From assembly GCF_029958905.1 (NCBI RefSeq), contig NZ_CP124614.1, forward strand, positions 2,790,001 through 2,854,000: a DNA stretch of 64,000 nucleotides, read 5' to 3'. The DNA comes from Vibrio sp. YMD68. Lineage in GTDB: Bacteria; Pseudomonadota; Gammaproteobacteria; Enterobacterales; Vibrionaceae. A program made the position numbers and the translations under genes. Each line of letters opens with the position of its first letter. The stretch's first letter is position 1. The notes below the pieces were generated by a model that was not told the DNA's origin, did not search any database, and saw nothing but the letters and a program-made list of their open reading frames with translations. Of this stretch, positions 1 to 9,288 are shown in pieces.

Positions 1-1696
1 CTCGTACTTCTGTTTCCATCTTCATCGCTTCTAGGATCAGTAATACATCACCTTCAACCACTTGAGCACCCGCTTGAACGTTGACTTTAAAAATATTACC
101 AGCCAGAGGCGCAGGAACGGCTTCAGCATTACCAGAAGGAGCACTTGCCTGTGCTGCTACTGGAGCCGCCGAATTAGAAGCAGCAACAGAAGTTAACTCA
201 CCTTGAGGCCCCACTTCGACGTCATAGACTTGACCATCAACTTTTACGCTGTATGTCTCGATGCCACCTTGAGGTGCGCTAGCGACAGCTTTAGGTTGTG
301 CCGACTCTAAAGTTGGAGCAGGTTCAAAGGCTTCTGGGTTACGACGGTTTTTAAGGAACTTCAAACCAACTTGAGGGAAAAGAGCGTAAGTTAGAACATC
401 GTCAACCGTGTCTTCAGCAAGAGAGATACCTTCAGATTTCGATTTCTCTAAAAGCTCAGTGGTCAGTGATTCCAGTTCATTATCGAGTAAATCGGCAGGG
501 CGACATGTGATCGGCTCAGCACCATCGAGAACTCTGGCTTGCAAAGCTTTATCCACTTCAGCAGGCGCCGCACCATATTCACCTTTAAGTACACCGGCTG
601 TCTCTTTGGTGATGCTCTTATAGCGCTCTCCAGTCAAAACGTTAATGACGGCCTGCGTACCAACAATTTGTGAAGTCGGTGTGACAAGAGGGATATACCC
701 CAGCTCTTTACGTACACGAGGAATCTCTTCAAGCACTTCGTCCAGGCGATCCGTTGCGCCTTGTTCTTTTAGCTGGCCTTCCATATTGGTGAGCATGCCG
801 CCAGGTACTTGAGCAATTAGAATGCGGGAATCCACGCCTTTAAGTTGCCCTTCCCACTTCGCGTATTTTTTACGGACTTCACGGAAATAAGCAGCAATAG
901 GTTCAATTTGATCGAGTTTTAAGTTTGTATCGCGATCGGTGCCTTCAAGCATAGCCACTACCGTTTCGGTTGGTGTATGCCCATAAGTACAACTCATCGA
1001 AGAAATCGCAGTATCTAAAATGTCGACACCCGCTTCAACCGCCTTAATGGCTGTCGCGGTTGAAAGACCCGTTGTTGCATGACAATGCAACGCCAGCGGT
1101 ACATCACAAGACGCTTTGATACGTGAAACAAGTTCTTCCGCTTCATAAGGTTTCAATAGGCCTGCCATATCTTTAATACACAGAGAGTGACAACCTAAAT
1201 CTTCTAAGCGCTTCGCCAAATCAACCCAAGTATCCGTGTTGTGTACCGGGCTAGTCGTGTAAGACATGGTACCTTGCGCATGCGCACCTACATCAACCGT
1301 TGCTTTCACGGCGGCTTGGAAGTTACGCACATCGTTCATCGCATCGAAAATACGGAACACGTCCATGCCATTGGTATGAGCACGCTCAACGAACTTCGCA
1401 ACAACATCATCACCGTAATGGCGGTAGCCAAGCAGATTTTGCCCACGCAGTAGCATTTGCATAGGGGTATTGGGCATCGCTTTCTTTAACTCTCGTAAGC
1501 GTTCCCAAGGATCTTCACCTAAGAAACGAATACAAGAATCGAATGTTGCGCCACCCCAAGTTTCTAGGGACCAGTATCCGACTTTATCCAACTCTGCCGC
1601 AATAGGCAGCATATCTTCAATACGCATACGCGTAGCGAATAGTGACTGATGGGCGTCACGAAGGACCACATCCGTAATTGCTAGTGGTTTAGACAT
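1..1696 (-). CDS. oadA: Oxaloacetate decarboxylase alpha subunit (partial, 3' end outside window)
   Basis: Biotin-dependent carboxyltransferase subunit of the sodium-pumping oxaloacetate decarboxylase, which turns oxaloacetate into pyruvate and CO2 while the membrane beta subunit exports Na+. The N-terminus carries the carboxyltransferase signature [14 protein letters not shown] near residues 12-25. An Ala/Pro-rich linker near residues 500-530 leads to a biotinyl domain whose EAMKME motif puts the biotinylated lysine at about residue 559 (codon at 20-22). The left edge cuts the gene after about 565 residues, so only a short C-terminal tail is missing. Two in-frame ATGs exist (1702 and 1696); 1696 is chosen because AGGAG lies 9 bases before it but only 3 before 1702. 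It follows oadG by about 30 bases, and oadB is expected beyond the edge. Confidence 0.95.
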   Translation of the reverse strand, partial: MSKPLAITDVVLRDAHQSLFATRMRIEDMLPIAAELDKVGYWSLETWGGATFDSCIRFLGEDPWERLRELKKAMPNTPMQMLLRGQNLLGYRHYGDDVVAKFVERAHTNGMDVFRIFDAMNDVRNFQAAVKATVDVGAHAQGTMSYTTSPVHNTDTWVDLAKRLEDLGCHSLCIKDMAGLLKPYEAEELVSRIKASCDVPLALHCHATTGLSTATAIKAVEAGVDILDTAISSMSCTYGHTPTETVVAMLEGTDRDTNLKLDQIEPIAAYFREVRKKYAKWEGQLKGVDSRILIAQVPGGMLTNMEGQLKEQGATDRLDEVLEEIPRVRKELGYIPLVTPTSQIVGTQAVINVLTGERYKSITKETAGVLKGEYGAAPAEVDKALQARVLDGAEPITCRPADLLDNELESLTTELLEKSKSEGISLAEDTVDDVLTYALFPQVGLKFLKNRRNPEAFEPAPTLESAQPKAVASAPQGGIETYSVKVDGQVYDVEVGPQGELTSVAASNSAAPVAAQASAPSGNAEAVPAPLAGNIFKVNVQAGAQVVEGDVLLILEAMKMETEVR

Positions 1697-1729
1697 GCTC
1701 ATTAACTCCTTTTAATCCTTTAAAAAAAC

Positions 1730-1987
1730 CTATTTTGCTGTAGAAGTCCGATATTGATGTACTGCCGCTGAGATTGCCGCAACAACCTTAGGACTAATAG
1801 CAGAAGGATTTGATTGAACTGTATTATTTTGATTGGGCGTAGCGAATGATTCTGGCACTTCTGTTGGCACCAGTTTAGACATCAAACGAACGAGATATAC
1901 TAGAATAGTTAGGAAAATAAAGACGACAGCCATCCCTGTTAGCATAAGGGTTGCAGCGTCTCCTAGCAGGCTTCCAATGTTTGTCAT
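1730..1987 (-). CDS. oadG: Oxaloacetate decarboxylase gamma subunit
   Basis: Small membrane subunit (85 residues) that holds the decarboxylase complex together and, in studied relatives, binds zinc through its C-terminal tail. One hydrophobic segment spans roughly residues 12-36, followed by a polar Asn/Ser/Pro-rich linker and a conserved-looking C-terminal helix (ISPKVVAAISAAVHQYR). Size, topology and position directly before oadA fit OadG. The start has an AAGGAAG ribosome site, and the gene is first in the oadG-oadA(-oadB) operon with a consensus-like promoter about 80 bases upstream. Confidence 0.93.
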   Translation of the reverse strand: MTNIGSLLGDAATLMLTGMAVVFIFLTILVYLVRLMSKLVPTEVPESFATPNQNNTVQSNPSAISPKVVAAISAAVHQYRTSTAK

Positions 1988-2062
1988 GTTGCTTCCTTTC
2001 TATGTCATCCTGACAATGGTTTGTCGAATAATTCCATAATTAATCTCGACAAGTGGTCTAGG

Positions 2063-2090
2063 ATTATCTCGATTGGTAAAAGATTGTCAA
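2063..2090 (-). promoter_or_regulatory. Candidate sigma-70 promoter of oadGA
   Basis: On the minus strand TTGACA (2085-2090) is followed after 16 bases by GATAAT (2063-2068), 6/6 and 5/6 matches to the sigma-70 hexamers, about 80 bases before oadG. Read by eye; transcription start not known. Confidence 0.6.
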
Positions 2091-2319
2091 TTTTGTTTAA
2101 TCAACTCTTAATGATAAAGCACAAATTTGGTTAATATTTTACCGTTCATATAACATAACTCTAAAAAAATGGGCTTTTTAGAAGATTAAACTAGTGATTT
2201 AGAGGACATTAATCGAAGAATGAATTGAATACTGAGATGCAGATAAAGAAAATGAGATTTACATTTAAAAACAATAAGTTGTGATTTTAAAGTTATAAGA
2301 ATGATAATAAGATGTTAAC
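2091..2319. other. Intergenic stretch between oadG promoter and tRNA terminator
   Basis: AT-rich sequence with no convincing gene. It lies upstream of the oadG promoter, so activator sites could be here, but I see no clear CRP or response-regulator palindrome. Confidence 0.5.
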
Positions 2320-2350
2320 AAAAAAGCCTCGCTAATTAGCGAGGCTTTTG
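2320..2350 (-). terminator. Intrinsic terminator of the tRNA-Ser/Arg operon
   Basis: GCCTCGC, loop TAATTA, GCGAGGC, flanked by A and T runs, so on the minus strand the hairpin ends in a T run. It sits 6 bases past the 3' end of the last tRNA-Arg. Confidence 0.85.
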
Positions 2351-2355
2351 TATAG

Positions 2356-2432
2356 TGGCGCGTCCTGGAGGATTCGAACCTCCGACCGCCTGGTTCGTAG
2401 CCAGGTACTCTATCCAGCTGAGCTAAGGACGC
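2356..2432 (-). tRNA. tRNA-Arg(ACG), copy 6 of the array (acceptor type GCGTCCT)
   Basis: Full 77-nt cloverleaf with encoded CCA: acceptor GCGTCCT/AGGACGC, anticodon stem CCTGG/CCAGG, loop CTACGAA giving anticodon ACG (inosine-modified in bacteria, reads CGU/CGC/CGA). Last gene of the operon before the terminator. Confidence 0.97.
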
Positions 2433-2505
2433 ACAAGGTTTTGATATCAAACTTGTATGCCGTTAAGCAACAATCAATATCAGGATTAATGAAAACCCTT
2501 AATGG

Positions 2506-2582
2506 TGGCGCGCTCTGGAGGATTCGAACCTCCGACCGCCTGGTTCGTAGCCAGGTACTCTATCCAGCTGAGCTAAGAGCGC
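2506..2582 (-). tRNA. tRNA-Arg(ACG), copy 5 (acceptor type GCGCTCT)
   Basis: Same body and anticodon ACG as its neighbours but with the compensated acceptor stem GCGCTCT/AGAGCGC. CCA is encoded. Identical to the copy at 2812-2888. Confidence 0.97.
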
Positions 2583-2662
2583 ACAGGTATTTCGATATCA
2601 AATTCTCATCACTATAAAGCAACAAAACAATCAATATCAGGATTAATAAAAACCCTTGATAG

Positions 2663-2739
2663 TGGCGCGTCCTGGAGGATTCGAACCTCCGACCGCCTGG
2701 TTCGTAGCCAGGTACTCTATCCAGCTGAGCTAAGGACGC
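2663..2739 (-). tRNA. tRNA-Arg(ACG), copy 4 (acceptor type GCGTCCT)
   Basis: 77-nt cloverleaf with anticodon ACG and encoded CCA. It and its upstream spacer repeat the unit at 2356-2505 almost exactly, marking a tandem duplication. Confidence 0.97.
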
Positions 2740-2811
2740 ACAGGTTTTGATATCAAACTTGTATGCCGTTAAGCAACAATCAATATCAGGATTAATGAAA
2801 ACCCTTAATGG

Positions 2812-2888
2812 TGGCGCGCTCTGGAGGATTCGAACCTCCGACCGCCTGGTTCGTAGCCAGGTACTCTATCCAGCTGAGCTAAGAGCGC
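2812..2888 (-). tRNA. tRNA-Arg(ACG), copy 3 (acceptor type GCGCTCT)
   Basis: 77-nt cloverleaf, anticodon ACG, acceptor GCGCTCT/AGAGCGC, encoded CCA. Duplicate of the copy at 2506-2582. Confidence 0.97.
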
Positions 2889-2968
2889 ACGGGTGTTTCG
2901 ATATCAACTTTTTATCACTATAAAGCAACCAAACAATCAATATCAGGGTTAATATAAACCCTCAATAG

Positions 2969-3045
2969 TGGCGCGTCCTGGAGGATTCGAACCTCCGACC
3001 GCCTGGTTCGTAGCCAGGTACTCTATCCAGCTGAGCTAAGGACGC
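2969..3045 (-). tRNA. tRNA-Arg(ACG), copy 2 (acceptor type GCGTCCT)
   Basis: 77-nt cloverleaf, anticodon ACG, encoded CCA. Separated from the upstream tRNA-Ser at 3129-3221 by an 83-base spacer. Confidence 0.97.
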
Positions 3046-3128
3046 GCAGTGTTCTCGAAAACGAGAGTTGTGAACAAAATCACAATTCATTTCTTATGGA
3101 ACAAAAAAATTGACTCTAGGTCAATAAA

Positions 3129-3221
3129 TGGCGGTGAGGGAGGGATTCGAACCCTCGATGCGGCTACAAACCACATACTCCCTTAGCAGGGGAGCGCCTT
3201 CGGCCACTCGGCCACCTCACC
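3129..3221 (-). tRNA. tRNA-Ser(GCU), copy 2
   Basis: 93-nt class II tRNA with long variable arm: acceptor GGTGAGG/CCTCACC, anticodon stem CTCCC/GGGAG with loop CTGCTAA (anticodon GCU, reads AGC/AGU), encoded CCA. Differs from the copy at 3369-3461 by one D-arm base. Confidence 0.96.
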
Positions 3222-3250
3222 ACATTATAAATGTTCATTCTAAGAAAGAA

Positions 3251-3327
3251 TGGCGCGTCCTGGAGGATTCGAACCTCCGACCGCCTGGTTCGTAGCCAGG
3301 TACTCTATCCAGCTGAGCTAAGGACGC
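3251..3327 (-). tRNA. tRNA-Arg(ACG), copy 1 (acceptor type GCGTCCT)
   Basis: 77-nt cloverleaf, anticodon ACG, encoded CCA, lying between the two tRNA-Ser genes; so the operon begins Ser-Arg-Ser-Arg. Confidence 0.97.
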
Positions 3328-3368
3328 GCATTGTTCTCTATTTGCATGCTAAAACAAATAAGCAAGAA

Positions 3369-3461
3369 TGGCGGTGAGGGAGGGATTCGAACCCTCGATG
3401 CGGCTACAAACCACATACTCCCTTAGCAGGGGAGCGCCTTCGGCCTCTCGGCCACCTCACC
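3369..3461 (-). tRNA. tRNA-Ser(GCU), copy 1, first gene of the operon
   Basis: 93-nt class II tRNA, anticodon GCU, encoded CCA, nearly identical to 3129-3221. Its 5' end lies about 15 bases after a clear sigma-70 promoter. Confidence 0.96.
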
Positions 3462-3476
3462 GTCTTGCGGAGGCAC

Positions 3477-3504
3477 ATATTACGATTTACCAAAAATATG
3501 TCAA
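3477..3504 (-). promoter_or_regulatory. Promoter of the tRNA-Ser/Arg operon
   Basis: Minus strand: TTGACA (3499-3504), 16-base spacer, TAATAT (3477-3482), then a GC-rich stretch (GTGCC) before the first tRNA. A GC-rich discriminator is typical of stringently controlled stable-RNA promoters; that part is inference. Confidence 0.65.
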
Positions 3505-3605
3505 ACACTTTCTTGGCAAAAAGATTAAAAAAAACATCAACCGTTGGCTATTTAATCAAAGCGATGTGAAATCACTCTTTTAACTCATAAAATATGTACT
3601 ACACA

Positions 3606-3632
3606 TTAAAAAGGCCAGCATAACAGCCAGCC
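3606..3632 (-). terminator. Likely intrinsic terminator of csrA
   Basis: Minus strand GGCTGGC, loop TGTTAT, GCTGGCC (two G-U wobbles) followed by six T, 12 bases past the csrA stop codon. Confidence 0.6.
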
Positions 3633-3644
3633 ATTCAATCTATA

Positions 3645-3842
3645 TTAGTAACTACCAGGCGCAACGTTACCATTGCCTTTTTCAGCTTGAATTCGCATAT
3701 AGATTTCTTCACGATGTACAGAAACCTCTTTTGGAGCATTTACACCGATACGTACCTGATTACCTTTTACACCTAAAACGGTCACTGTTACTTCATCACC
3801 GATCATAAGGGTTTCGCCAACACGGCGAGTCAAAATTAGCAT
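3645..3842 (-). CDS. csrA: Carbon storage regulator CsrA
   Basis: 65-residue RNA-binding global regulator that binds GGA-containing loops near ribosome sites and controls translation of carbon-flux, motility and virulence genes. The sequence starts [16 protein letters not shown] and contains the RNA-binding stretch VSVHREEIY, both diagnostic for the family; length is standard. An in-frame ATG-less extension runs eight codons further upstream, but ATG at 3842 has AAGGAG 7 bases before it and gives the normal N-terminus. Position between the tRNA array and lysC is the usual Vibrio arrangement. Confidence 0.98.
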   Translation of the reverse strand: MLILTRRVGETLMIGDEVTVTVLGVKGNQVRIGVNAPKEVSVHREEIYMRIQAEKGNGNVAPGSY

Positions 3843-3934
3843 TACTAGCTCCTTGAGTAGTCTCAAAATTTAGTCATTACGAACGTATTATCTAACAAAA
3901 GTTATATTTTCGTAAACAACAATGTTAACCAAAA

Positions 3935-5122
3935 TTAGCCTAAAAACACTTGTCTTTGATGACTATCGAATACTTGGCTTTGGGCAATATAAGCATCATG
4001 TAGTACATGGGCTGCATCGTCGATGCATTCTTGAGATAAAACGAACGTTAAAGATAAACTCTCTAAAGAGTAATCAACAACCGCAATGTCACGTTCCATT
4101 AACAACTGTTTTGATGACTTAATGATTCCTTTTGCTTGCAAGCCAACAACAGTTAACAAGCTTACCAGTGAACTATTACGGATTTTCTCTCCGAACACCA
4201 GATCCAATTTTGAAATTGAGCCATGTTCAATCACTATGCCTACACAATCTGCACGTTTGATCACATTACAGACTGTTATTCCTAACATTTGACACTGACT
4301 CTTAGCGCTGGCTAATTGGCATTCTTCAACCTCGACTAAAAGCATGTCACGACATATTGCTATTCCTGTCACGTCCCGCTGTACCTTTTCGCCTTCTATC
4401 AGGCTGCCTTGATTATGCTCGAAGGTTGATAGAACACGCAGCGGAACATTGTTTTCCCTTGCGTATTGGACGGAAGGTAAATGCAATACTTTGGCCCCTT
4501 TTCTGGCCATGATTTCCATGGAGGGAAAATCAACCACCTCTAATTTTTTTGAATCGGGGACAACCCTAGGATCGCAAGTATAAACACCATCCACGTCGGT
4601 ATATATTTGGCACTCTTGCGCCTTGAGCGATCCAGCTAAAGTAACCGCTGTCGTATCGGAACCGCCTCTTCCTAAGGTGGTGATATCTCCGTTAGCCGTA
4701 ATCCCTTGAAAACCGGCAACAATGACGATATTACCGTCAGCAAAAAGATCATCAATCCTCTTTGTATCGATGCACGTGATCGTCGCATCGTTGTGCTGGC
4801 TGTTCGTGTAGATATTGGCTTGCGCTGCCGTCAATGAACACGCTTTATGCCCAAGCTTGTTTAATGTCATGGCCAACAATGCCATAGAGACTTGCTCTCC
4901 GGATGAAAGCAACACATCGAGCTCGCGAGCGTTTGGAACACTATCCACTTGCTTTGCAAGCGAGGCCAAGCGATTGGTTTCACCTGACATTGCCGAAACA
5001 ACAACAGCAACATGGTTACCAGCTTGCTTTGCATTAATTATGTGTTCAGCGACAGTACGAATCGATTCAATCGTTCCTACCGATGTTCCGCCAAACTTTT
5101 GTACGATAACGGGCTTGTTCAC
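3935..5122 (-). CDS. lysC: Aspartokinase (monofunctional)
   Basis: Phosphorylates L-aspartate, the first step to lysine, threonine, methionine and diaminopimelate. The 395-residue protein has the kinase signature KFGGTSVG at residues 9-16 and the TTLGRGGSDTTA nucleotide-site motif near residue 150. About 130 C-terminal residues follow in the place of paired ACT regulatory domains; they look divergent, so the feedback ligand cannot be predicted. It lies between alaS and csrA on the same strand but is separated from alaS by 245 bases, so it probably has its own promoter. I saw no lysine riboswitch upstream. The symbol follows the usual name at this Vibrio locus; which aspartokinase isozyme it represents is not settled by sequence alone. 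Confidence 0.9.
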   Translation of the reverse strand: MNKPVIVQKFGGTSVGTIESIRTVAEHIINAKQAGNHVAVVVSAMSGETNRLASLAKQVDSVPNARELDVLLSSGEQVSMALLAMTLNKLGHKACSLTAAQANIYTNSQHNDATITCIDTKRIDDLFADGNIVIVAGFQGITANGDITTLGRGGSDTTAVTLAGSLKAQECQIYTDVDGVYTCDPRVVPDSKKLEVVDFPSMEIMARKGAKVLHLPSVQYARENNVPLRVLSTFEHNQGSLIEGEKVQRDVTGIAICRDMLLVEVEECQLASAKSQCQMLGITVCNVIKRADCVGIVIEHGSISKLDLVFGEKIRNSSLVSLLTVVGLQAKGIIKSSKQLLMERDIAVVDYSLESLSLTFVLSQECIDDAAHVLHDAYIAQSQVFDSHQRQVFLG

Positions 5123-5367
5123 CAGCCTTCACCTTCCCAAGACTAAAATCTTATTACACCAATAAAGTTGGAATTATTGGTCATACCAATCACAGCAATA
5201 AAGGGGTTAGAACTGGTTAGGATGACCCGTTATTTACTGCGATTGGGATAAGTAAAAATACAAAAAACCAAGCCGCTTAATCAGCTTCAATGTTGCCAAT
5301 TAAACCACTTGGTTCTATTTAGATTGTTATGCTCAATCAATAATAAATCATTGAGCACATCATTTCG

Positions 5368-7953
5368 TTATTTCAATCGCTCTTCAAGCCATGCACGAGT
5401 AGAAGCCAGCGCCTCTGGCAGTGCATCAATATCCGTACCGCCCGCTTGAGCCATGTCTGGGCGACCACCACCCTTACCACCAACTTGCTCTGCAACCATC
5501 TTAACCAGGTCGCCAGCTTTGACCTTACTGGTCAGATCTTTAGTGACACCAGCGATAAGACCAATCTTACCATCGGCAATATTAGCAAGAAGAATAATAC
5601 CGCTGCCTACACGATTCTTAGCTTCATCAACCATGATGCGTAAATTCTTATTGTCACCACCTTCAATCGCGGCAACAAGGACTTTAGTACCTTCAATTTC
5701 TTCAACTTTACCCATGATGTTGGCGCTTTCAGCGGCAGCCATCTTGTCTTTCAGTTGCTGAATCTCTTTCTCTAGCTGCTTTGATTTACTCAAAGCTTCG
5801 GTCAGTTTGTCTTCATACTGAGCTTGTTTAGCATCAAGTGCGTCTAGCGCAGCCTCACCCGTCACTGCTTCAATACGACGAATACCAGCGGCAATGCCAC
5901 CTTCTGATGTGATCTTAAATAGGCCAATATCACCGGTGTTGCTTGCGTGGATACCACCACAAAGCTCGGTAGAAAACTCACCCATTGAAAGAACGCGAAC
6001 TTCATCGTCGTATTTCTCACCAAACAACGCCATAGCGCCTTTCTGCTTAGCCGATTCAATGTCCATGACATTGGTTTCAATCACATGGTTATTTCGAATT
6101 TGAGCGTTAACCATACGTTCAACTTCTTTCAGTTCCGCCGCGGTTACCGCTTCTAAATTTGAAAAGTCAAAGCGTAGATTATTTGGCTTAACCAAGGAAC
6201 CTTTCTGAGTGACATGCTCACCTAGAACCGTACGCAAAGCAGCATGCAATAAGTGGGTGGCCGAGTGGTTTAGAGTAATTGCAGCGCGACGAGAGGCATC
6301 AACAGTTGCACTCACCTTGTCGCTCTTTGCAAACACACCTTCAGCAAGCACACCGTGGTGCGCAATGGCATTACCTAACTTTTGTGTATCTTCAACAATG
6401 AAGGTACCTGAATCTGTTTTCAATTGACCAGCATCACCACATTGACCACCCGATTCAGCATAGAACGGTGTCTCGTCTAATACGATGATGGCCTGATCGC
6501 CAGCTGAAAGCGATGAAACTTCTTCGCCTTCCACAAACATCGCAGAAATAACGCTGTTCCCACTAGTGCCTGTATAACCGCAGAATTCCGTATCGGTATC
6601 CACTTTGATTGTCGCGTTGTAGTCTGTACCAAACTGGCCAGCTTCTCGAGCACGTTGACGTTGCTCTTCCATCGCTTTTTCAAAGCCTTCTTCATCGATT
6701 GATAGGTCGCGCTCACGGGCAACATCATTGGTTAAATCCGCTGGGAAACCATAGGTATCGTAAAGTTTGAACACGGTTTCACCATCTAAAACGGTGCCTT
6801 CTAGATTATCTAGTGCATCGTTTAGGATCACCATGCCGCGCTCTAGTGTGCGGCTGAAGTTTTCTTCTTCAATACGCAGTACTTTTTCTACGATCGCTTG
6901 CTGTTTCTTAAGCTCTTCTCCTGCTGTTCCCATCACTTCAATCAGCACTGGTACCAGTTTGTGGAAGAATGAACCTTGCGCACCTAACTTATTCCCATGA
7001 CGAACAGCACGGCGAATAATACGACGAAGTACATAGCCTCGACCTTCATTAGAAGGCATCACACCATCTACGATTAAAAACGCACACGAACGGATGTGGT
7101 CGGCAACAACGCGTAATGATTGATTAGAAAGGTCGTCATGACCAATAACTTCAGCGGCTGATTTGATCAATGTTTGGAAAACATCAATTTCATAGTTTGA
7201 GTGCACACCTTGCATAATCGCAGAAATACGCTCAATACCCATTCCAGTATCAACGGCTGGTTTTGGTAGCGGCTCCATCGTGCCATCAGCATGACGGTTA
7301 AACTGCATAAATACGTTATTCCAGATCTCGATAAAGCGATCACCATCTTCTTCTGGTGTTCCAGGACGTCCACCCCAAATGTGCTCACCGTGGTCATAGA
7401 AGATCTCAGTACATGGACCACAAGGGCCAGTGTCACCCATTTGCCAGAAGTTATCTGATTCAAACGCTTTGCCACCTTTTTTGTCGCCTATGCGAACGAT
7501 ACGATCGGCTGGAATACCGACGGTTTTGTTCCAGATATCAAACGCTTCGTCATCGGTTTCATACACAGTCACAAGTAGACGTTCTTTTGGAAGTTGAAGT
7601 GTTTCGGTTAAGAACTCCCATGCAAAAGCGATGGCTTCTTCTTTGAAGTAATCGCCAAAGCTGAAGTTACCTAACATTTCAAAAAAGGTATGGTGACGAG
7701 CAGTAAAACCAACGTTTTCTAGATCGTTGTGTTTACCACCAGCACGTACACAGCGCTGAGACGTAGTTGCTCGCGTGTAGGCTCGTTTCTCTGAGCCTAA
7801 AAAGCAATCTTTAAATTGGTTCATACCTGCATTCGTGAATAGCAGGGTTGGATCGTTATGTGGAACTAACGATGAACTGTCTACGATTTGGTGTCCTTTG
7901 CTTTCAAAGAACTTAAGGAACGCGTTGCGAACCTCGTCAGTGCTCATGTACAT
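5368..7953 (-). CDS. alaS: Alanyl-tRNA synthetase
   Basis: Charges tRNA-Ala and edits mischarged Ser/Gly. The 861-residue protein carries the class II catalytic core at the N-terminus ([35 protein letters not shown]), the editing domain with zinc ligands HSATHLLH and CGGIH in the second half, a coiled-coil stretch near residues 690-740, and a C-terminal glycine-rich domain ([15 protein letters not shown]). Length matches the family. ATG at 7953 is preferred over the ATG two codons later because AGGAAG lies 8 bases upstream. In many vibrios recX and recA sit just upstream; here the yjf operon intervenes. Confidence 0.98.
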   Translation of the reverse strand: MYMSTDEVRNAFLKFFESKGHQIVDSSSLVPHNDPTLLFTNAGMNQFKDCFLGSEKRAYTRATTSQRCVRAGGKHNDLENVGFTARHHTFFEMLGNFSFGDYFKEEAIAFAWEFLTETLQLPKERLLVTVYETDDEAFDIWNKTVGIPADRIVRIGDKKGGKAFESDNFWQMGDTGPCGPCTEIFYDHGEHIWGGRPGTPEEDGDRFIEIWNNVFMQFNRHADGTMEPLPKPAVDTGMGIERISAIMQGVHSNYEIDVFQTLIKSAAEVIGHDDLSNQSLRVVADHIRSCAFLIVDGVMPSNEGRGYVLRRIIRRAVRHGNKLGAQGSFFHKLVPVLIEVMGTAGEELKKQQAIVEKVLRIEEENFSRTLERGMVILNDALDNLEGTVLDGETVFKLYDTYGFPADLTNDVARERDLSIDEEGFEKAMEEQRQRAREAGQFGTDYNATIKVDTDTEFCGYTGTSGNSVISAMFVEGEEVSSLSAGDQAIIVLDETPFYAESGGQCGDAGQLKTDSGTFIVEDTQKLGNAIAHHGVLAEGVFAKSDKVSATVDASRRAAITLNHSATHLLHAALRTVLGEHVTQKGSLVKPNNLRFDFSNLEAVTAAELKEVERMVNAQIRNNHVIETNVMDIESAKQKGAMALFGEKYDDEVRVLSMGEFSTELCGGIHASNTGDIGLFKITSEGGIAAGIRRIEAVTGEAALDALDAKQAQYEDKLTEALSKSKQLEKEIQQLKDKMAAAESANIMGKVEEIEGTKVLVAAIEGGDNKNLRIMVDEAKNRVGSGIILLANIADGKIGLIAGVTKDLTSKVKAGDLVKMVAEQVGGKGGGRPDMAQAGGTDIDALPEALASTRAWLEERLK

Positions 7954-8118
7954 GCAGCTCTTCCTGAAAATTATCGAGTTAGAATTTTGATGTATTGTAA
8001 ATCATGGATAGAAATTCGACTAGGGGATTCTCTGGACATTTAACAGACAAGCCACCTCTATGCCTCTTTGCTTATAAAAAGCGGGATAAAAGAACATTAA
8101 ACGTATGGGGAATGTATG

Positions 8119-9282
8119 CTAAAGAATGATGTGTGGTACGTAGCGTGCGTAGTCTTGAGTGATCAAACTGTCATCTTCGCGTATCGACATACCGGCGGCT
8201 CTATCGTTAACCAACCAACTGCCAATCAGGGCGTTGCTGCCATTAAAAACAGGTAATGGGTGGTACGCCTGTACAATCATCCCTTCTTCACCATAGGGAC
8301 CATCAGCTCTAGCGACTTGCTTTCCGTCTTTAAAAATCGAAATATTGGCCCCTTCTCGTGAAAAAATCGGCTTGACCACATAGTCTTTTAAACTGGATGC
8401 TTTCGAGTCGCCCATAAAATAAGACGGCAATAAATTGGGATGATTGGGAAACATTTCCCATAACAAAGGCAATAAAGCTTTATTGGATAAGATTGACTTC
8501 CACATAGGCTCTAACCAGTTGATATTAGTCGAGGGAAGATGCTGACTATACGTTTCGTTGAACATAAACTCCCAAGGGTAGAGTTTGAACATCCAGCGAA
8601 TAGGCCTTGATTTAATATCAACAAACTCATCGAGATTATTGATACCGATATCTTCAATGTGAACAAATGCCGTATCTAGCCCAGCTTCCGTCGCGCAATC
8701 TTGTAAATATTGCACCGTGCCACGGTCTTCTTCAGTATCTTTGCAACAAGAAAAGTGCAATGTCTGCCCTGGTTGTTGTTTGGCTAGCTGATGAAAGCGT
8801 TCAATTAAATAGTCTTGCAGGATGTTAAATTGATCGGCATGACGGCTCAACTGCCCTGCTTTAACTTTATCTTCCAACCATACCCATTGCCAAAAACCCG
8901 TTTCGTATAGACTGGTTGGAGTATCTGCGTTGTTCTCCAACAGTTTTGCAGGTCCTTGCCCCGAATAAGCGAAATCGACACGAGAATAGAGTGACGGTTC
9001 ATTTCGTTTCCAGGATGTCGCTACGCTGTCCCACATAGACACTGGAATCTGAAATCGTTGCAGCCAATTCTCGTCTGCAACCACTTTGTCCACCGCCTGC
9101 AAACACATTTGGTGAATCTCTTCAGTTGGCGCTTCGATATCCCTTTCAACTTGTTCAAGCGTAAACTGATAGTAAGCACGCTCATCCCAGTAGGGATCGT
9201 CATACATACTGTGGTAGCCAAAGCCAAATTGCTTAGCGAGATCGCGCCAATTGGGCCTTTCCTTGGTATCGATGCGAAACAT
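8119..9282 (-). CDS. yjfC: Glutathionylspermidine synthase-family ATP-grasp protein (YjfC-like)
   Basis: ATP-grasp amide ligase related to the synthetase half of glutathionylspermidine synthase, 387 residues. Seen motifs: PNWRDLAKQFGFGYH near the start, YSRVDFAYSGQGPAKLLENNADTPTSLYE (a family hallmark, here split: YSRVDFAY then KLLENNADTPTSL), and the C-terminal VKPIFSREGANISIFKDG and GSWLVNDRAAGMSIREDD. It lacks the amidase half of E. coli Gss, so it is a stand-alone ligase whose real substrate is unknown; joining a peptide or glutathione to an amine is a family-based inference. Last gene of the seven-gene yjf operon, 6 bases after the DUF1190 gene. Confidence 0.85.
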   Translation of the reverse strand: MFRIDTKERPNWRDLAKQFGFGYHSMYDDPYWDERAYYQFTLEQVERDIEAPTEEIHQMCLQAVDKVVADENWLQRFQIPVSMWDSVATSWKRNEPSLYSRVDFAYSGQGPAKLLENNADTPTSLYETGFWQWVWLEDKVKAGQLSRHADQFNILQDYLIERFHQLAKQQPGQTLHFSCCKDTEEDRGTVQYLQDCATEAGLDTAFVHIEDIGINNLDEFVDIKSRPIRWMFKLYPWEFMFNETYSQHLPSTNINWLEPMWKSILSNKALLPLLWEMFPNHPNLLPSYFMGDSKASSLKDYVVKPIFSREGANISIFKDGKQVARADGPYGEEGMIVQAYHPLPVFNGSNALIGSWLVNDRAAGMSIREDDSLITQDYARYVPHIIL

Positions 9283-9288
9283 ATAAAT

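Noticed and set aside
408..623. Plus-strand frame opposite oadA
   Set aside because: Antisense to a well-supported biotin-dependent decarboxylase gene; Ser-rich translation typical of shadow frames.
2356..3045. Regularly spaced repeats resembling a CRISPR array
   Set aside because: Repeats are 77-nt tRNAs with encoded CCA and the spacers are duplicated, not unique.
2348..3583. Reading frames across the tRNA array, including repeated frames with very similar translations
   Set aside because: They are antisense products of tRNA-Arg and tRNA-Ser genes; the cloverleaves explain all the conserved sequence.
5330..5357. Dyad TGCTCAAT-N12-ATTGAGCA as a terminator of alaS
   Set aside because: No T run on either strand, long loop; could be coincidental in AT-rich sequence.
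5123..5367. Lysine riboswitch upstream of lysC
   Set aside because: The interval is too short and shows none of the long paired helices expected for a lysine aptamer.
7954..8118. Possible recX remnant next to alaS
   Set aside because: The interval is 165 bases with no recognisable RecX helix repeats in any frame.
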